Below, one piece after another: positions 60,719 through 64,000 of a DNA stretch of 64,000 nucleotides. The DNA comes from Leishmania martiniquensis (Eukaryota > Euglenozoa > Kinetoplastea > Trypanosomatida > Trypanosomatidae). The translations under genes were made by a program, and so were the position numbers. The stretch lies in contig NC_090167.1 of NCBI RefSeq assembly GCF_017916325.1, positions 352,501 through 416,500 of the forward strand, in the 5' to 3' direction. Within the stretch, counting starts at the first letter, position 1. Each line of letters begins with the position of its first letter. The notes below the pieces were generated by a model. It saw only the letters and a list, made by a program, of their open reading frames with translations, was not told the DNA's origin and did no database searches.

Positions 60719-63181
60719 ATGCGTCCAAAGCGTCCGCTCCGCAACTCGGGGCCGTGCTTTGACCTCACCGGCCTCATGGATCATGCAGCCCCTGAGCTGC
60801 AGGTGCAGCAAAAGAATGAGCAGGAGCTCAGTAAGTTCTTCATTGACGTCGATGACAATACCGTCTCGCCAATGATCACGACAGACCCGAGCTTCGGCGC
60901 GGCAAGCATTGTCAGCCTATCGAACAACACCTCCACTGCCGACTTGACGGCGGAGACAGGACGCAGCGCGTTGTCAGAAAAAAAGGCGAGAAGCAGTGGA
61001 GAACAAGGTACCGCACCTAGTGGCTCCGGTTGCTCTTCGCCGCCGATGGTGTCGGCTCGAAGTGAAGCCAAGTTCATTCACGTCAATAACACCAACATCT
61101 TTGTACTGATCGACGGGATTTCCATGTTCGTGGAGGGAAAGAGCACGTTCACTGGGACAGAGGATGCTCGACTGCTGGTGGAACGACTGCGGCAAAAGAA
61201 GCTCGCCCGTTCTGTGGACACGGTTCAGGAGGCCATTTTGAACATAGAAATGTCGGCCGACCGCGGTGCCCGAGAGGAGACCGCTGCATCGTTACCGAGT
61301 GCCCCCTCTGGGTCGCCCGTGGTGGCAGCAGCAGCAGCATCCCCAACGCACTTCGGCATGGGGTCTTCCCTTATCGGCATGCCGCCGCTGCAGAAGGCCA
61401 TCGAAACGACGCCGCTGTCAGTGCCGCTGCCGCTCCCGAAGTCGGCCACCATCGAGAATCCGTGGGCATCACTGTTCGAGGACGCCACGGTGCCATCTGT
61501 CTCGCCGCTCTTCCGTACATTTTACGCAAAGTCTCTCTGCAGCACCACCAGCGGCGGCTTTTCGCATGCGCAGGGCACACTGCCGTGCGAGGGTGCCACG
61601 TCAGCAACACCAGTGACAACGGCGTCTCCTGCCACCGGAACTACCCCGACATCCGTGTTTTCGCCGACGAATGGCTTTGGCACCGCTGCCCGCCTGCAGA
61701 GCTCTCTCAGCTTCTCTAGTCTGCTCCATCAGGACAGCTCGTCGTCTCTTCTGTCACTGACCTCGGGAGCCGGCCACCGCCATGGCGGGCACGCCAGCCG
61801 CAGTGCCGGGACGCGGCGGTCAAAGCCGCTTACAGCGGAGGAGATCGGCCGCAGCAACTGCTCACTTGACATGGACGAGGTAGTGATTGAGGACATGATT
61901 GGGAAAGGCACTCAGGGGACGGTGTTCCGTGTTCGCGTGGATGGCAAGGTGTACGCGCTGAAGTGCATGAACATTGACGAGGCGATGAATGCCACGAACA
62001 ACGTGGAGCGACAGGGGCGCAAGAAAGGGCTGGTGAAAGAACTGACGATGATCACGCTGCAGCGCTCGCGCCCACCGCCCGTGTTCCTCATGCAGATGTT
62101 CAACGCAGTGGCCTCCTTGGACGCGGAAAAGAAGCAGCTTAGCGTCCTGCTTGAGCTCATGTCCTTCACCGTGGAGAACCTCAAACAAATGGTCTCGCGC
62201 ATACCTGGCGAGGAGCTGATGCGCGTCACACAGTCGACGTTTCGGAGCTACATGTCGGGCGACCCGTCCGCGAAGCAGGGAATGAGGGATTGTGCCAAGG
62301 ACCAGCTTCTCTACGGCTCCCCACGGCATGCCCTAGGCCGCAGCACGTACAGGGAGCCGGCCGCGTGGGAGAAGAACGTGAAGCGAGAGACATCGATGCC
62401 GGAGGTGCTACTCTCCATGCTGGCGCACGACGTTCTAATGGGGCTGAATGAGCTGCACACGGATTACTCGATCGTGCACTGTGATCTGAAGCCTGCGAAC
62501 GTGCTGCTCTGCTATGACCAGAAAAAATTCAAACTGGCGGACTTTGGTTGCGGCTGTGTCATGGAGGACGGGCAGCGCGTTGAGCGGCGGGGTATGGACC
62601 TCGGCACCATCCTCTACAAGGCACCAGAGAGATTCTCGGCGAACATTTTGCACCGCATCCACGACGATGGGGCCGGCGAGGCAGTGGTTTTCACGGCCAA
62701 GGCTGACGTGTGGTCACTAGGCATCATGTTAATGGAGTTGGCGGCTGGCGTTCACCCCTGCGATCAGTTCAAGTCTGATTTCTGGAACTACAGCAGTATG
62801 TTGAAACTGTCCAAGATGAACAAGCCGCTCAACTGGTCCGAGGCGTTTCACGACTTCATTCTTCGCAGTGTCTGTGTAGATGTGCCCATGCGGTGGTCTG
62901 TGCAGCAGCTCCTCAAGCACCCTTTCATCGTCAAGTTCAACCACGTGCCGCGCGAGAAACTGAAACAGTTCGTGCAGCGCTTGGAGGCCGACAGCAAGAC
63001 CTTCCACAAGCGCCAGCAGAGCGAGTTGCTCAGGGAGCAGATTCTGCTCAGCACAACGCGCCGGCACAAGGATACGTTTCAGCTGCAGAGCAAGAAAATG
63101 TGGTCAGCGTACACCGCCTACCTGAAGCATGCACCGCCCACCAAGGACCAAACCATTTTTCCAGAGCTTCGTCGCACGTAA
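60719..63181 (+). CDS. Protein kinase, STE/MAPKK-like, with HCD catalytic loop
   Basis: An 820-residue protein starting at the first ATG of the frame (MRPKRPLRNSGPC), just after the predicted splice site. Residues 1-385 are mostly low-complexity, with one conserved-looking block at about 115-160 (FIHVNNTNIFVLIDGISMFV). The kinase domain spans about 388-740. It has the Gly loop IGKGTQGTVF, the lysine in YALKCM, catalytic loop VHCDLKPANVLL near 587, DFG (LADFGCGC) near 608, and an activation segment ending in YKAPERF. WSLGIMLMELAAGVHPC and PMRWSVQQLLKHPF follow. A 90-residue insert interrupts the region before the catalytic loop. The overall pattern is STE-group. The catalytic Arg of HRD is Cys, so regulation by activation-loop phosphorylation probably differs; the catalytic Asp, Lys and DFG are intact and activity is expected. 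Substrate unknown. Confidence 0.92.
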   Translation: MRPKRPLRNSGPCFDLTGLMDHAAPELQVQQKNEQELSKFFIDVDDNTVSPMITTDPSFGAASIVSLSNNTSTADLTAETGRSALSEKKARSSGEQGTAPSGSGCSSPPMVSARSEAKFIHVNNTNIFVLIDGISMFVEGKSTFTGTEDARLLVERLRQKKLARSVDTVQEAILNIEMSADRGAREETAASLPSAPSGSPVVAAAAASPTHFGMGSSLIGMPPLQKAIETTPLSVPLPLPKSATIENPWASLFEDATVPSVSPLFRTFYAKSLCSTTSGGFSHAQGTLPCEGATSATPVTTASPATGTTPTSVFSPTNGFGTAARLQSSLSFSSLLHQDSSSSLLSLTSGAGHRHGGHASRSAGTRRSKPLTAEEIGRSNCSLDMDEVVIEDMIGKGTQGTVFRVRVDGKVYALKCMNIDEAMNATNNVERQGRKKGLVKELTMITLQRSRPPPVFLMQMFNAVASLDAEKKQLSVLLELMSFTVENLKQMVSRIPGEELMRVTQSTFRSYMSGDPSAKQGMRDCAKDQLLYGSPRHALGRSTYREPAAWEKNVKRETSMPEVLLSMLAHDVLMGLNELHTDYSIVHCDLKPANVLLCYDQKKFKLADFGCGCVMEDGQRVERRGMDLGTILYKAPERFSANILHRIHDDGAGEAVVFTAKADVWSLGIMLMELAAGVHPCDQFKSDFWNYSSMLKLSKMNKPLNWSEAFHDFILRSVCVDVPMRWSVQQLLKHPFIVKFNHVPREKLKQFVQRLEADSKTFHKRQQSELLREQILLSTTRRHKDTFQLQSKKMWSAYTAYLKHAPPTKDQTIFPELRRT

Positions 63182-64000
63182 CGCAAGTGACGCAGGCGGG
63201 TGTGGGCACAGGTGTCGCGGTACCCGCTGAGGCTGTGGAGAGAGGGGGGCGGGACGGTTCGGTGAGCAGAGCAGGAGGACCCGCACCGGTGTCGTTTTCT
63301 CTTTTTTTCTGCGTTTGTGTCGAGGTGAAAGGGCAATACGGCTCTATGCCCGCAATAGCAATCGCACACGTGCGATTCACTTCGTCTTTAAGTCTGTGCC
63401 TGGGAGGGACGCTCTGTTTCCGTGGTCATCTCCTCTTCGCTTCATCTTTTCCCCCTTCTCGAGCGGCCGACTGTCGGATGTCTCTCCTCAGCTCCCTCCC
63501 TTTTTCTCCCCCTGCTCCTCCGCACGGCCCTCGCTGCTTCTCGAGTCGCTCATGGTGAAGTCGGTCTTTCAGGACGGCGGCGTGGCGGTACGCACAGACG
63601 TATACCCACAGCTTTGCGCGTTATTGAAAGACAATAAGCGAAAGACGCCGAGTGAATGAGGCGCGCCTTGGACTACGGCCGTTTGCTCTCCTCTGTCGCG
63701 CATATTTTTGTGCCTTCGGGGACCGGATGGGGGGAGAGGGTAGACGGATGCGTACAGGAGGGGAGGGGCGCTATCGTCGAGGCATGCACTGGGAAGAGAG
63801 GAGGGATTAATGATGCGAGTGAAGTGGAAGCACTGACGGCAGCAGCAGCAACAGCAGCTGGTGCGACAGACACTTATGCGTGTGTGAGAGAGAGAGGTGG
63901 CGGAGCCATCATTCGTGAGAGGACTGTTTTTCTCTATGCCGCTTACGTGCCGCTGTCGCCTCCTCCTCTTTCCCTCCCCCTTCTTTGCCTCTCTCTTCGA
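63182..64000 (+). other. 3' flank of the kinase gene to window end
   Basis: C/T-rich sequence with a possible tiny ORF at 63552-63659 and a final pyrimidine-rich stretch from about 63,945, which may precede a gene outside the window. Confidence 0.5.
63552..63659 (+). CDS. Possible very short ORF (35 codons)
   Basis: MVKSVFQDGGVAVRTDVYPQ opens after a long pyrimidine tract (63440-63540) with an AG inside it. Composition is coding-like, but the length is too short to judge. Confidence 0.2.
   Translation: MVKSVFQDGGVAVRTDVYPQLCALLKDNKRKTPSE

Noticed and set aside
1..64000. Search for CRISPR arrays, bacterial promoters, ribosome binding sites and operons
   Set aside because: The window is eukaryotic; no regular spaced repeats or Shine-Dalgarno logic apply.

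Overview
The window looks like a nuclear chromosome segment of a kinetoplastid flagellate, most likely a Leishmania-type trypanosomatid. Every convincing protein gene is intronless and lies on the + strand. Genes are separated by kilobase-scale, C/T-rich spacers, and most starts are preceded by a pyrimidine tract and an AG, the usual trans-splice acceptor layout. The proteins are eukaryotic (CCT chaperonin, ESCRT-I, Tudor-SN, ciliary WD40 protein) with GC-rich third positions. This fits one polycistronic unit read left to right. No strand switch, tRNA, rRNA or CRISPR was seen. Genus and species are inference.

Layout: 1-293 is the right end of a dispersed repeat (family A). Then come a GMC-type flavin oxidoreductase with an N-terminal membrane anchor (663-2774), a CLASP-like TOG/HEAT protein (3826-7044) and Tudor-SN (7960-10743). 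A 3.8 kb spacer holds the second family A copy (12813-13105). Next are a CDC34/UBC7-type E2 with a C-terminal UBA-like tail (14544-15356) and a 1,880-residue calpain-like protein resembling androglobin (16554-22196).

The middle of the window, 22.2-41.8 kb, holds one firm gene: an RNA-binding protein with one RRM and a C-terminal zinc module (27695-29356). It sits between 5.5 kb and 12.4 kb of pyrimidine-biased, TA-microsatellite-bearing DNA. This desert also contains two copies of a GC-rich repeat (family B; a third lies downstream at 43285-43942), one decayed gene interrupted by a family B copy (about 39.1-41.3 kb) and a few possible small ORFs.

The right part holds a Vps23/Tsg101-like ESCRT-I subunit (41782-43011), a jouberin/AHI1-like C2-WD40 protein (45495-49784), CCT5 (50875-52491), a second decayed gene (about 54.4-56.6 kb), an atypical dual-specificity phosphatase lacking its catalytic arginine (57635-58897) and a STE-like protein kinase (60719-63181).

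The genes do not form a metabolic pathway; co-transcription in this group does not imply shared function. Two loose themes are visible: microtubule and flagellum biology (CLASP-like, androglobin-like, jouberin-like, CCT5) and ubiquitin or ubiquitin-recognition proteins (E2 and UEV-type Vps23, both ending in a UBA-like helical segment). The most unusual features are the family B repeats with an apparently identical 658-bp core, the extreme non-coding flanks of the RRM gene, and the two multi-frame gene relics.
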